Of a DNA stretch of 64,000 bases, positions 9,196 through 17,425 are shown piece after piece. The stretch spans positions 1 to 64,000 of the forward strand of contig NZ_JACHFH010000003.1 of assembly GCF_014201835.1 (NCBI RefSeq), read 5' to 3'. The translations under genes and the position numbers were made by a program. The notes beneath the pieces are model-generated. The model was not told the DNA's origin. It saw only the letters and a program-made list of their open reading frames with translations, and searched no databases. Source of the stretch: Pectinatus brassicae (GTDB lineage: Bacteria > Bacillota > Negativicutes > Selenomonadales > Selenomonadaceae). Each line of letters opens with the position of its first letter. Within the stretch, counting starts at the first letter, position 1.

Positions 9196-9224
9196 TTGAC
9201 AAGCTTTTAAGCCGTTGCTATAAT
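9196..9224 (+). promoter_or_regulatory. Consensus promoter of the amino-acid ABC transporter
   Basis: TTGACA (9196-9201), a 17-bp spacer and TATAAT (9219-9224) match the housekeeping consensus exactly, about 58 bases before the start codon. The transporter is therefore transcribed independently of the upstream tetrapyrrole genes. Confidence 0.9.
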
Positions 9225-9282
9225 GAATAAATATTATAAAATTGTAAAAGTTTAATAAATATTTAAGAGGGTGGATACGGTT

Positions 9283-10125
9283 ATGAAATTGACAAAAAAA
9301 ATTATGACATTGGCGGCAATTGCAGTACTAGCTGTGGGAACAGCGCTTATAGCCGGTTGTGGATCTAGCAGTTCCTCCAACGACAAAGTTTTGCGCGTTG
9401 GTATGGAATGCGCTTATGCGCCATTTAACTGGGCACAGACAGATAATTCTAAAGGTGCTATTAAAATAGCAGATTCTGACCAATATGCGATGGGCTATGA
9501 TATTCTTATGGCTAAAAAAATTGCTGCTGGTATGGGTTATAAACTTGAAATACATAAAATGGAATGGGACGGACTTATTCCTTCTGTAAATACTGGCAAA
9601 ATTGATGCTGTTATCGCAGGTATGAGCATAACTAACAAACGTAAGGAAACTGTTGATTTTTCAGAACCATATTATAATGCATCCATTGTTGCTTTAGTAA
9701 AAAAAGATGGCAAATATGCCAATGCTAAAAGTGTAGCTGATTTAAAAGGTGCTGTAGCAACTTCACAGCTTAATACCGTATGGTATGATATAGCTAAACA
9801 AATACCTGCTGTTGACAGACAGCCGGCCATTGACAATGTACCAGGTATGGTAGTAGCGCTTACTTCCGGTAAAGTTGATGTGTTGGTACTTGATAAACCA
9901 ACCGCAATGGCAGCAGCTTTTGCTAATCCAGATTTAAAGATGCTTGATTTTACTGGCGATGGTGCGTTTAAAGCATCTAAAGAAGATGTTCAGATGGGTA
10001 TAGCTGTTAAGAAGGGCAATACTGAATTATTGAATAAAATCAATGAACAGCTTAAAAAGATAACAGAAGAAGATCGTGCTAAAATGATGGAAGAAGCAAT
10101 AAAAGATCAGCCTTTATCCAAATAA
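9283..10125 (+). CDS. Amino-acid ABC transporter substrate-binding lipoprotein
   Basis: A solute-binding protein family 3 component for polar amino acids, 280 residues, anchored as a lipoprotein. The lipobox L-I-A-G-C ends at C26 after a hydrophobic signal. The family pocket motif S-I-T-x-x-R-x-x-x-V-D-F-S is present, with the carboxylate-binding arginine. I chose ATG 9283 because the upstream GTG lies inside the AAGAGGGTGG Shine-Dalgarno. The substrate cannot be read from the sequence. Glutamate or glutamine would fit the neighbouring C5 tetrapyrrole genes but is only inference; cystine and histidine systems share the same architecture. Confidence 0.9.
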   Translation: MKLTKKIMTLAAIAVLAVGTALIAGCGSSSSSNDKVLRVGMECAYAPFNWAQTDNSKGAIKIADSDQYAMGYDILMAKKIAAGMGYKLEIHKMEWDGLIPSVNTGKIDAVIAGMSITNKRKETVDFSEPYYNASIVALVKKDGKYANAKSVADLKGAVATSQLNTVWYDIAKQIPAVDRQPAIDNVPGMVVALTSGKVDVLVLDKPTAMAAAFANPDLKMLDFTGDGAFKASKEDVQMGIAVKKGNTELLNKINEQLKKITEEDRAKMMEEAIKDQPLSK

Positions 10126-10159
10126 TAGGTCGCATATAAATATATAACACAAAGATGTG

Positions 10160-10190
10160 CAGGGGTGGTTTTATTAGCACCCCTGTATTT
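10160..10190 (+). terminator. Terminator between binding protein and permease genes
   Basis: CAGGGGTG (10160-10167) pairs with CACCCCTG (10178-10185), followed by a T-rich tail. It lies inside the transporter operon, so partial termination would make the binding protein in excess over the membrane parts. A TATAAT at 10219-10224 may add a weak second promoter. Confidence 0.8.
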
Positions 10191-10286
10191 TTTTGTGGTT
10201 TATTCAATATAAACATAGTATAATTAAATGTATGTTTTTTAGGTACGGAGATTTCCTAAAGCGTAATTTTTAAGGAGAGTGATTTA

Positions 10287-11087
10287 ATGGCAACAGATAT
10301 GCCAACATCTTTTTTTGGTTGGGTAGTGTTTGTGCTGCATCAATATGGCGGAGCGTTATTGCAGGGAGCCGGAGTGACTTTGCTGCTTGCTATATTTGGG
10401 ACGTTTATCGGCTGTATTATAGGTTTACTGGTAGGGATAGTCCAAACTATTCCAATAACGGAACGAACTAATCCCGGTATAAAAATAGTAAATAAAATAG
10501 TGCAGTTTATTTTTGCTGCTTATGTAGAGATTTTTCGCGGGACACCAATGATCGTGCAGGCTATGGTAGTATATTATGGCTCGATGGCAGTTTTTCAGAT
10601 TGATATGTCAGCAATGGCGGCCGGTTTCTTAGTAGTATCGGTAAATACCGGAGCATATATGGCAGAAACTGTGCGCGGTGGTATTATTTCGATAGATAAA
10701 GGACAGACTGAAGCTGCTATGGCTATTGGTATGAACCACATCCAGACGATGTGCAAGGTTATTTTGCCGCAGTCATTAAAAAATATTATGCCACAGATAG
10801 GTAATAATTTAATTATCAATATTAAAGATACATCAGTTCTTAATGTTATTTCAGTAACGGAATTGTATTTTGTGTCAAAATCAGCAGCTGGTGTATATTA
10901 CCGTTATTTTGAAGTGTTTTTTGTAACCTGTGTAATATACTTTATCATGACATTTATTGCCTCGCGTATACTGCGTTATATTGAAAGACGCATGGCAGGT
11001 TCTGCTGATTATCAGTTGGTAAGTGATCCCTTTGCTGATCCTACCGGTGTATTTCCTAATAACACTCCGAAAAAGGGAGGCAAATAA
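10287..11087 (+). CDS. Amino-acid ABC transporter permease (HisM/GlnP type)
   Basis: A 266-residue inner-membrane permease of the polar amino-acid family. It has hydrophobic segments near residues 20-50, 75-120, 180-205 and 205-230, and the EAA-type coupling loop (EAAMAIGMNHIQT...LPQSLKN) near 143-170 that contacts the ATPase. A polar tail of about 30 residues follows the last membrane segment. An AAGGAGAG Shine-Dalgarno precedes the ATG. The ATPase ATG follows its stop codon directly, so the two are one operon. Confidence 0.92.
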   Translation: MATDMPTSFFGWVVFVLHQYGGALLQGAGVTLLLAIFGTFIGCIIGLLVGIVQTIPITERTNPGIKIVNKIVQFIFAAYVEIFRGTPMIVQAMVVYYGSMAVFQIDMSAMAAGFLVVSVNTGAYMAETVRGGIISIDKGQTEAAMAIGMNHIQTMCKVILPQSLKNIMPQIGNNLIINIKDTSVLNVISVTELYFVSKSAAGVYYRYFEVFFVTCVIYFIMTFIASRILRYIERRMAGSADYQLVSDPFADPTGVFPNNTPKKGGK

Positions 11088-11834
11088 ATGCAAGATAAAA
11101 ATATTTTAGAGGTAAAACACTTAGTAAAATATTTTGGCCGCAGAGAAATATTAAAAGATATAGATTTTACGGTTGATCAAGGCAATGTAATAAGTATTAT
11201 TGGCGCATCAGGCTCTGGTAAATCAACGATGCTGCGCTGTATAAATTTATTGGAAACACCAACTTCCGGAGAAATTTTATTTGAAGGCAATAATATTCTT
11301 GATATAAATACCGATATACCTCTATATCGTACTAAGGTAGGTATGGTTTTTCAGTCATTTAATTTATTCAGCAATATGACTGTTTTGGAAAATTGTATGA
11401 CAGGCCCTGTAACGGTATTAAAACGCAGCAAAAAAGAAGCTAAAGAAACAGCTATGAAATACTTGGAAAAAGTAGGCATGGCTCAGTATATAAATGCACG
11501 TCCAGACCAGCTGTCCGGCGGTCAGCAGCAGCGTGTGGCGATTGCCCGCGCTTTGGCGATTGAGCCGCAGATACTATTGTTTGATGAACCAACTTCAGCG
11601 CTTGATCCACAGATGGTTGGTGAAGTATTAAGCGTAATGCGTGAATTGGCTGATGAGGGTCTCACCATGATAATCGTAACGCATGAAATGGCATTTGCCC
11701 GTGATGTATCAACGCGTGTTATATATATGGCTGATGGTGTAATTGTTGAAGACGGAACACCACAGGAAGTTTTCGGCAATCCTAAAAGTGAAAAAACAAG
11801 GGAATTTTTATCACGTTTTACTGATAATAATTAA
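11088..11834 (+). CDS. Amino-acid ABC transporter ATP-binding protein (GlnQ type)
   Basis: A 248-residue ATPase that powers the permease. Visible motifs are Walker A GASGSGKST (39-47), the signature LSGGQQQRVAIARAL, Walker B ILLFDEPTSALD and the switch histidine in IIVTHEMAFAR. Size and motifs match the polar amino-acid (GlnQ/HisP) subfamily. It is the last gene of the three-gene transporter and is followed by a strong terminator. Confidence 0.94.
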   Translation: MQDKNILEVKHLVKYFGRREILKDIDFTVDQGNVISIIGASGSGKSTMLRCINLLETPTSGEILFEGNNILDINTDIPLYRTKVGMVFQSFNLFSNMTVLENCMTGPVTVLKRSKKEAKETAMKYLEKVGMAQYINARPDQLSGGQQQRVAIARALAIEPQILLFDEPTSALDPQMVGEVLSVMRELADEGLTMIIVTHEMAFARDVSTRVIYMADGVIVEDGTPQEVFGNPKSEKTREFLSRFTDNN

Positions 11835-11841
11835 TTATAAA

Positions 11842-11875
11842 AACTGGTATATTGTGAGAATATGCCAGTTTTTTT
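11842..11875 (+). terminator. Terminator of the ABC transporter operon
   Basis: A 12-bp stem (11842-11853 with 11859-11870) with loop GTGAG is followed directly by a T-run. Confidence 0.88.
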
Positions 11876-11877
11876 CT

Positions 11878-11913
11878 GAATTTACAACTGTTGTAAATTC
11901 ATTGTGCTATAAT
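11878..11913 (+). promoter_or_regulatory. hemB promoter region with a 10-bp inverted-repeat operator
   Basis: GAATTTACAA (11878-11887) and TTGTAAATTC (11891-11900) form a perfect inverted repeat with a 3-base centre. It overlaps the expected -35 position of a TATAAT -10 element at 11908-11913. Such placement is typical of a repressor operator. I do not recognise the motif as Fur, PerR, Rex or CcpA. I saw no copy in the sequence just upstream of hemL or the first tetrapyrrole operon. Confidence 0.6.
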
Positions 11914-11970
11914 ATGAACTGTATTCAATTTTTTATAAAAGAGGTGACAAGGAGAGTATAGTGCTCTCTT

Positions 11971-12969
11971 ATGTTTATGAAAGATAATAAGTTTTCCCAG
12001 AAATTACGTCCGCGTCGTATGCGTATAACGCCGGCTATTCGTTCGATGATAAGAGAAACAGAACTATCTGTTAAGGATTTTATTTATCCTATTTTTGTTG
12101 TTGCGGGCAAGAATGTAATGCAGGAAATTCCGAGTATGCCGGATTGTTACCGTATCTCGGTAGATAATGCTGTTAAATTAGCCAAAGAAATATGGCAGCT
12201 GGGGATATTAGGGGTAGAAGTTTTTGGCCTGCCTGAATATAAAGACGAAATTGGTTCTTCCGCCTGGGACATGGACAGCCCTGTGCAAAAAGCTATTGCG
12301 GCTATAAAACAGGCTGTACCGGAAATGGCTGTAATTGGTGATGTCTGCCTTTGCCAATATACAACACATGGTCACTGCGGTAAATTATGCGGTCACTATG
12401 TTGATAATGATGCTACCTTGGAATTACTGCAGAAAGTTGCCGTAAGCCAGGCTAAAGCCGGAGCTGATATTGTAGCACCATCAGATATGATGGATGGACG
12501 CGTAGCTGCTATTCGTGATGCGCTTGATGATAATGGCTATATCAATACTTCAATTATGTCCTATGCTGTTAAATATGCTTCTGGTTATTATGGCCCATTT
12601 CGTGATGCGGCTGATTCCACACCGTCATTTGGTGACAGACGTGCTTATCAGATGGATCCGGCTAATGCTTTGGAAGCAATAAAAGAAGTAGACCTTGATT
12701 TGCAGGAAGGTGCTGATATGATAATAGTTAAACCAGCCCTTGCTTATCTTGATATCGTAAGACGCGTGCGTGAACATATGAATCTGCCGCTTATTACGTA
12801 TAATGTCAGCGGTGAATATGCTATGGTCAAGGCTGCGGCAAAAAATGGCTGGATCGATGAGAAACGCATTGTGCTGGAAACTTTGCTTAGCATGAAACGG
12901 GCTGGTTCTGACAGTATTATTACCTATCATGCCATTGATGCGGCAAAATGGCTTAAAGAAATAGAATAA
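11971..12969 (+). CDS. hemB: Delta-aminolevulinic acid dehydratase (porphobilinogen synthase)
   Basis: Condenses two 5-aminolevulinate molecules to porphobilinogen. The 332-residue protein has the Schiff-base lysines K201 and K254 and the zinc-type cysteines C126, C128 and C136, so it is a zinc-dependent form. The start is uncertain: ATG 11971 and ATG 11977 are in frame. A strong GAGGTGA (11941-11947) is separated from them by a 7-bp hairpin (11950-11970); if the hairpin forms, the second ATG is spaced about 8 unpaired bases away. The gene is separated from hemC and cobA-hemD by the ABC transporter but completes the same pathway. Confidence 0.95.
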   Translation: MFMKDNKFSQKLRPRRMRITPAIRSMIRETELSVKDFIYPIFVVAGKNVMQEIPSMPDCYRISVDNAVKLAKEIWQLGILGVEVFGLPEYKDEIGSSAWDMDSPVQKAIAAIKQAVPEMAVIGDVCLCQYTTHGHCGKLCGHYVDNDATLELLQKVAVSQAKAGADIVAPSDMMDGRVAAIRDALDDNGYINTSIMSYAVKYASGYYGPFRDAADSTPSFGDRRAYQMDPANALEAIKEVDLDLQEGADMIIVKPALAYLDIVRRVREHMNLPLITYNVSGEYAMVKAAAKNGWIDEKRIVLETLLSMKRAGSDSIITYHAIDAAKWLKEIE

Positions 12970-12970
12970 A

Positions 12971-13007
12971 AAACATGCTGACAGTAAATTTTACTGTTAG
13001 CATGTTT
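12971..13007. terminator. Bidirectional terminator between hemB and the flagellin gene
   Basis: A stem of about 16 bp with one G-T pair, flanked by A and T runs, starts just after the hemB stop and ends 13 bases from the flagellin stop. Confidence 0.88.
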
Positions 13008-13019
13008 TTTATTAGCTTA

Positions 13020-14990
13020 TTACTGCAATAGAGATAAAATATTACTGGCATTAGTATTAGCGTGAGCCAGCATAGCCTGGGCAGCTTGCCCTAAAATAGT
13101 GTTTTTTGTATATTCAGTCATGGCCTTAGCCATATTGGTATCAGTGATAGTTGACATGCTGGCAGTTGTATTGGTACTGGCAGTTGTCAGATTATCTTCA
13201 GTATAGTTAAGACGATTACTTTCAGCACCGGTAAGAGTACTGCTGTGAATCAGATATTTTAAGGATTGATCAGTTGTATCAATGAATTTTCCGGCATTTT
13301 CCCGGGTTAAAAATGCGGTAGAAAGATCCTGGGTATTGTCGGTAGGATAAGGCCATACTTCTTTACGCCATTTAGATTGTTTTTCAGCATCGGATAAATC
13401 AGCATATTCCTCAGGCCAGGGATTGGGATAATCACTGGATTGTGGTTCTGTATCCCAGTGGTCGCTATAATCAGGAAATAATGCTGCTAAAGTAGTATTA
13501 GGGACTTTTACATTGGTATATTGGCTGCTGTTTGTACCAGTTTGTAATGATAAAGTCTGGGTTGGTTTATAATAATCGGTTGTTTCTAATGAACCTTCAA
13601 TACCATTGTTAAAGGTTGCAGTAGGGCCATCTTTAGAAATGGTAAATTGATCGGGGGCATAATAATTTAAGCTAATGTTATGGCGGCCGGCTATTTCAGT
13701 AGTTAAATTATTAGAATTTGGTAAAGATGCATTATTGTTTCTGGAGTTGGCTGTAGTTATACCATTAAATACAGTTTCTAGTAATGATTGGCTGTCAGTA
13801 ACGTTTTGAACGCCAATTTTATAGCAGATGGCTTCTTCCGCTGAAGGATCAGTAGAACCATAGAGGCTGGATGAAGCAGTACTGCTATCAAACATAATAG
13901 TGACGTATTGATTACAGCCACCACAATCGAAAGAAAAACCCAGACCGTTTAAATCGCCAGGTATACTAGTAATAGTGCTGAAAAGATTAGAAAAATCAAG
14001 CGAAATAATAGATGTTGAACCATCAGGTGTAAAATAGGATAAAGCATTAGTGCCCGGTTCATTAGCAACTGTATATATATTTGTAGTTACATTAGGTGGT
14101 GTACTGTTATCAAAAATAGGTGCAGCTGAAGCTGCTACAGTACTACCAATAGCAGGATTTGCTGTATTTGCAGGGTAGTCAGCAATAGTGGAAACATTGG
14201 TACTGGCAGCAGTCGGATAGCTGCCATTGGTAGTGCCATTTACTTCAATTAAGGTATCACCGGCAGCAGAAGAAATATATAAAGCGTTATCTGTGCTATT
14301 TAAGGTAACACGACCATATGTATTGTTGTTATTATCCCAGACTATGTCACCGGCAGTGGGCAGGCTGGTTAAAGTTGTTCCTTTTCCCACAGAGGCAGGA
14401 TCATATGTATTAGCGATAGGCGATATTGTTATTGCGGTATAGTGACCTTGAGCTGGCGTATAGGAACCACCATTAGCCGCAGCTTGCTGCAATACTGGAG
14501 TACTATTGGGTATTGCTCTGTATGGTGTATTAGGGTTAAAAGATGTATCTTCACGGGAAAATGAAGATTTATTTAATAAGTATTGACCATTATATTGGGT
14601 GGTTTGAGCAATGTTTTCTGATTCAGCAAATAACTGATTGGCATGCTCTTGGATGATTTTTCTATCAGCCGGTGAATTACTGTCATTGGCTGCATCTAAA
14701 GCTAGTTTTTTTAAGTTGCGCATAATAGCAATTTGTTGGTCAATGCCGCCGGAGGCTGTATCAATCATAGTCTGTCCCTTTTTGCTGTTGTCATTACATT
14801 GATCCAGACTGCGTATTTGTTTTTTCATTTCTTCAGAGATATGATAGCCGCTGGGATCATCTTTGGCTGAATTGATTTTTTTCCCTGATGAAATTTCAGC
14901 AGCATTTTTTAAAGATTTTTTTAAATTGGAATCCAGCTGTCGTAAGACTGATGCTGTCGCGATTCCACCTAGTCCATTAGTAAGTATCAT
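13020..14990 (-). CDS. Flagellin with a long cysteine-containing central region
   Basis: A flagellar filament subunit of 656 residues. Residues 1-145 are a clear flagellin N-terminal D0/D1 domain (SSGKKINSAKDD, ISEEMKKQIRSL), and the last 80 or so are the C-terminal D1/D0 helix ending in SNILSLLQ. The intervening 420 residues are Ser/Thr/Asn-rich and surface exposed. Cysteines are unusual in flagellins, but four occur here: C65, C356, C359 (as FDCGGCNQY) and C389. It is monocistronic, with a GAGGTGA Shine-Dalgarno, and no other flagellar gene is in the window. It lies inside the hem region, so it is probably one of several flagellin copies or a moved gene. Confidence 0.9.
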   Translation of the reverse strand: MILTNGLGGIATASVLRQLDSNLKKSLKNAAEISSGKKINSAKDDPSGYHISEEMKKQIRSLDQCNDNSKKGQTMIDTASGGIDQQIAIMRNLKKLALDAANDSNSPADRKIIQEHANQLFAESENIAQTTQYNGQYLLNKSSFSREDTSFNPNTPYRAIPNSTPVLQQAAANGGSYTPAQGHYTAITISPIANTYDPASVGKGTTLTSLPTAGDIVWDNNNNTYGRVTLNSTDNALYISSAAGDTLIEVNGTTNGSYPTAASTNVSTIADYPANTANPAIGSTVAASAAPIFDNSTPPNVTTNIYTVANEPGTNALSYFTPDGSTSIISLDFSNLFSTITSIPGDLNGLGFSFDCGGCNQYVTIMFDSSTASSSLYGSTDPSAEEAICYKIGVQNVTDSQSLLETVFNGITTANSRNNNASLPNSNNLTTEIAGRHNISLNYYAPDQFTISKDGPTATFNNGIEGSLETTDYYKPTQTLSLQTGTNSSQYTNVKVPNTTLAALFPDYSDHWDTEPQSSDYPNPWPEEYADLSDAEKQSKWRKEVWPYPTDNTQDLSTAFLTRENAGKFIDTTDQSLKYLIHSSTLTGAESNRLNYTEDNLTTASTNTTASMSTITDTNMAKAMTEYTKNTILGQAAQAMLAHANTNASNILSLLQ

Positions 14991-15018
14991 GATTTCACCT
15001 CATAAAAATTATATATTT

Positions 15019-15048
15019 AGTATAGGGTTATATTCTGATAAAAGTCAA
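15019..15048 (-). promoter_or_regulatory. Housekeeping-type promoter of the flagellin gene
   Basis: On the minus strand TTGACT (15043-15048), an 18-bp spacer and TATACT (15019-15024) precede the flagellin Shine-Dalgarno. I did not find the sigma-28 pattern (TAAA, about 15 bases, CCGATAT). Confidence 0.65.
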
Positions 15049-15123
15049 TGAGTTATTTTGTTAAAAACAGAAAGATGTTATAATAATTTTATTGATAAAA
15101 ATATAAATAAAAGGAGCACTATT

Positions 15124-16446
15124 ATGCTTAATTTAGATAAATCACAGGCGGCTTTTACCGAAGCGAAAACATTAATGCCAGGCGGGGTAAACAGTCCGGT
15201 ACGCTCATATAAAAGTATGGACTGCGATCCACCATTTATTGACCATGCCAAAGGCAGTAAGATTTATGATATCGATGGCAATGAATATATTGATTATATC
15301 GGTTCATGGGGACCGATGGTAGTAGGTCATGCCCATCCGCAGGTAGTAGAGGCACTGCAGAAAGTTACGGAAAAGGGAACCAGCTATGGTGCACCAACTT
15401 TACTTGAAAGCGATTTAGCCAAACTTGTAATGTCAGTCTATCCATCGATTGAAAAAATCCGTATGGTTAATTCCGGCACCGAAGCAACTATGAGTGCGAT
15501 TAGAGCTGCGCGCGGCTATACCGGCAGGGAAAAATTTGTTAAATTTATCGGCTGTTACCATGGTCATTCGGACAGCCTGCTCGTTAAGGCCGGCTCTGGT
15601 GCAGCAACTTTTGGTGTGCCGGACAGCCCCGGTGTAACTAAAGGGACAGCTCAGGATACAATTACAGTACCTTATAACGATATGGCGGCTATTGAACAAG
15701 TTATTACCGAGCAGGGGAATGAGATAGCGGCAGTTATTATTGAGCCGGTTGCCGGTAATATGGGCTTGGTGCTGCCGAAGCAGGGCTATTTGCGCCGTTT
15801 GCGGGAAATTACCGAACAGCATGGTATCGTGCTTATTTTTGATGAAGTTATGTGCGGTTTTAGGGCATCATTAGGTGGTGCTCAGGCAGCCTATGGCATT
15901 GTGCCGGATATGACCTGTCTTGGTAAAATTATCGGCGGCGGCCTGCCGGTAGCTGCTTATGGCGGCAAGACGGAAATAATGGATATGGTAGCACCGGCTG
16001 GTCCTGTATACCAGGCGGGGACATTAAGCGGCAATCCATTGGCGATGACAGCAGGCATTGCGACTTTATCAATATTGACAGCAGCACCTGAGGAAGGACA
16101 GCCTGATTTTAGCCGTGTACTTACAATAAAGACCAAGCAATTATTGTTGGCACTGCAAAATGCGGCCAAGGAAGCCGGCATAAAGATACAATTGCATCAG
16201 GCAGGTTCGATGTTTGGTCTGTTTTTCAATGAAAATCCTGTTTATGATTATGAAACATCAGCAGCATCCAATCAGGAAGCTTTCAAAGTTTATTTTAAAG
16301 CAATGCTGGAACAGGGAATTTATATTGCGCCGTCACAGTTTGAAACCTTGTTTATGAGCGGTGCCCATACATCAGAAGATATTGCAAAAACAATAGAAGC
16401 TGCTAAAATTGCGTTTAAGGCAGTTGCTGATTTTTTAAATAAATAA
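15124..16446 (+). CDS. hemL: Glutamate-1-semialdehyde 2,1-aminomutase
   Basis: A PLP enzyme converting glutamate-1-semialdehyde to 5-aminolevulinate, the product used by HemB. The 440-residue protein has the PLP lysine K268 in [11 protein letters not shown], and the aminotransferase motifs NSGTEA (117-122) and IFDEV (238-242). I chose ATG 15124 because AAGGAGC lies just upstream and the open frame before it has no family similarity. Together with hemA it makes the C5 branch complete in this window. Confidence 0.95.
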   Translation: MLNLDKSQAAFTEAKTLMPGGVNSPVRSYKSMDCDPPFIDHAKGSKIYDIDGNEYIDYIGSWGPMVVGHAHPQVVEALQKVTEKGTSYGAPTLLESDLAKLVMSVYPSIEKIRMVNSGTEATMSAIRAARGYTGREKFVKFIGCYHGHSDSLLVKAGSGAATFGVPDSPGVTKGTAQDTITVPYNDMAAIEQVITEQGNEIAAVIIEPVAGNMGLVLPKQGYLRRLREITEQHGIVLIFDEVMCGFRASLGGAQAAYGIVPDMTCLGKIIGGGLPVAAYGGKTEIMDMVAPAGPVYQAGTLSGNPLAMTAGIATLSILTAAPEEGQPDFSRVLTIKTKQLLLALQNAAKEAGIKIQLHQAGSMFGLFFNENPVYDYETSAASNQEAFKVYFKAMLEQGIYIAPSQFETLFMSGAHTSEDIAKTIEAAKIAFKAVADFLNK

Positions 16447-16455
16447 AACAAATAA

Positions 16456-16486
16456 AACACTCTGCTATATCGCAGGGTGTTTTTTA
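16456..16486 (+). terminator. Terminator after hemL
   Basis: A 10-bp stem (16456-16465 with 16472-16481, one G-T pair) with loop TATATC and a T-run tail, 10 bases after the hemL stop. Confidence 0.88.
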
Positions 16487-16512
16487 TGGGAAATAGGAAG
16501 GGTTGTGAAAAA

Positions 16513-17256
16513 ATGCAGATTATTATTACAGACAGCTATGAGGAAATGAGTATGGCCGCAGCGAAAATAGCAGCCGGGCAAATTTATTTTAAGCCCAGTA
16601 GTGTATTAGGGCTGGCTACGGGCAGCACGCCGCTGCTGATGTATAAAAAACTGGTGGAAATATATAAAAATATTGATATTGATTTTTCTCATATAATAAG
16701 TTTTAATTTGGATGAATATATAGGTTTGGCGCAAAATAACCAGCAGAGCTATTATTATTTTATGCAGGAGAATTTTTTCCGCCATATCAATATCAATATT
16801 GATAATATCCATATTCCTAATGGCATGGCCGAGGATATTACCAAGGAATGTGCTGATTATGATAATATGATCAAAGCGGCTGGCGGGATTGATCTGCAGA
16901 TTTTGGGAATAGGCCAAAATGCTCATATTGGCTTTAATGAACCTGATATAAAATTTGAAGCTACAACCCATGCAGTAGAGTTAGATAATGATACTATAGC
17001 GGCTAATGCCCGTTTTTTTGCTGACGAAAAAGATGTACCACGTCGTGCCATCAGTATGGGTATAAAAACAATTATGCTGGCGAAAAAGGTAGTTTTGCTA
17101 GCAAATGGCAGTAATAAAGCTGAGGCTGTTTATAAAGCTGTATGCGGCAAGATAACACCGGCAGCACCAGCATCAATATTACAGCTGCATCGTGATGTGA
17201 TGATGATTGTGGATAGAAAAGCCAGTGCGCTTTTGCCAAAGGAACTTTGTAATTAG
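16513..17256 (+). CDS. nagB: Glucosamine-6-phosphate deaminase
   Basis: Converts glucosamine-6-phosphate to fructose-6-phosphate and ammonia. The 247-residue protein has the base D67 in FNLDEY and the active-site stretch GQNAHIGFNEP with H138 and E143. N136 stands where the E. coli enzyme has Asp141, as is usual in Firmicute NagB. ATG 16513 is preferred over the upstream ATG, which lies in the hemL terminator. It is the first gene of a GlcNAc module with nagE, nagA and an EIIA gene on the same strand. Confidence 0.93.
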   Translation: MQIIITDSYEEMSMAAAKIAAGQIYFKPSSVLGLATGSTPLLMYKKLVEIYKNIDIDFSHIISFNLDEYIGLAQNNQQSYYYFMQENFFRHININIDNIHIPNGMAEDITKECADYDNMIKAAGGIDLQILGIGQNAHIGFNEPDIKFEATTHAVELDNDTIAANARFFADEKDVPRRAISMGIKTIMLAKKVVLLANGSNKAEAVYKAVCGKITPAAPASILQLHRDVMMIVDRKASALLPKELCN

Positions 17257-17425
17257 AAAAGGGAGTATTTTATTAATGGAAAGATTGTGATAAAATACTT
17301 GAGGATTGGTTAGCTGGGTATAAATAATCCATGTTTATAGATAACGATTACTGATACTGCCATGAGCATTAATTAAAAATATTTATTATAAATAGTGTCG
17401 TAAACGTTTTTAGGAGGAAAAAGAA

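Noticed and set aside
14991-15060. Sigma-28 promoter for the flagellin
   Set aside because: The expected TAAA and CCGATAT boxes are not present; a sigma-70-like pair fits better.
15433-15822. 129-codon open frame opposite hemL
   Set aside because: Shadow of hemL; no start signal and composition dictated by the real gene.
17398-17413. Catabolite-responsive (cre) element before nagE
   Set aside because: Three mismatches to the consensus, including in the outer arms; too weak to list as a site.
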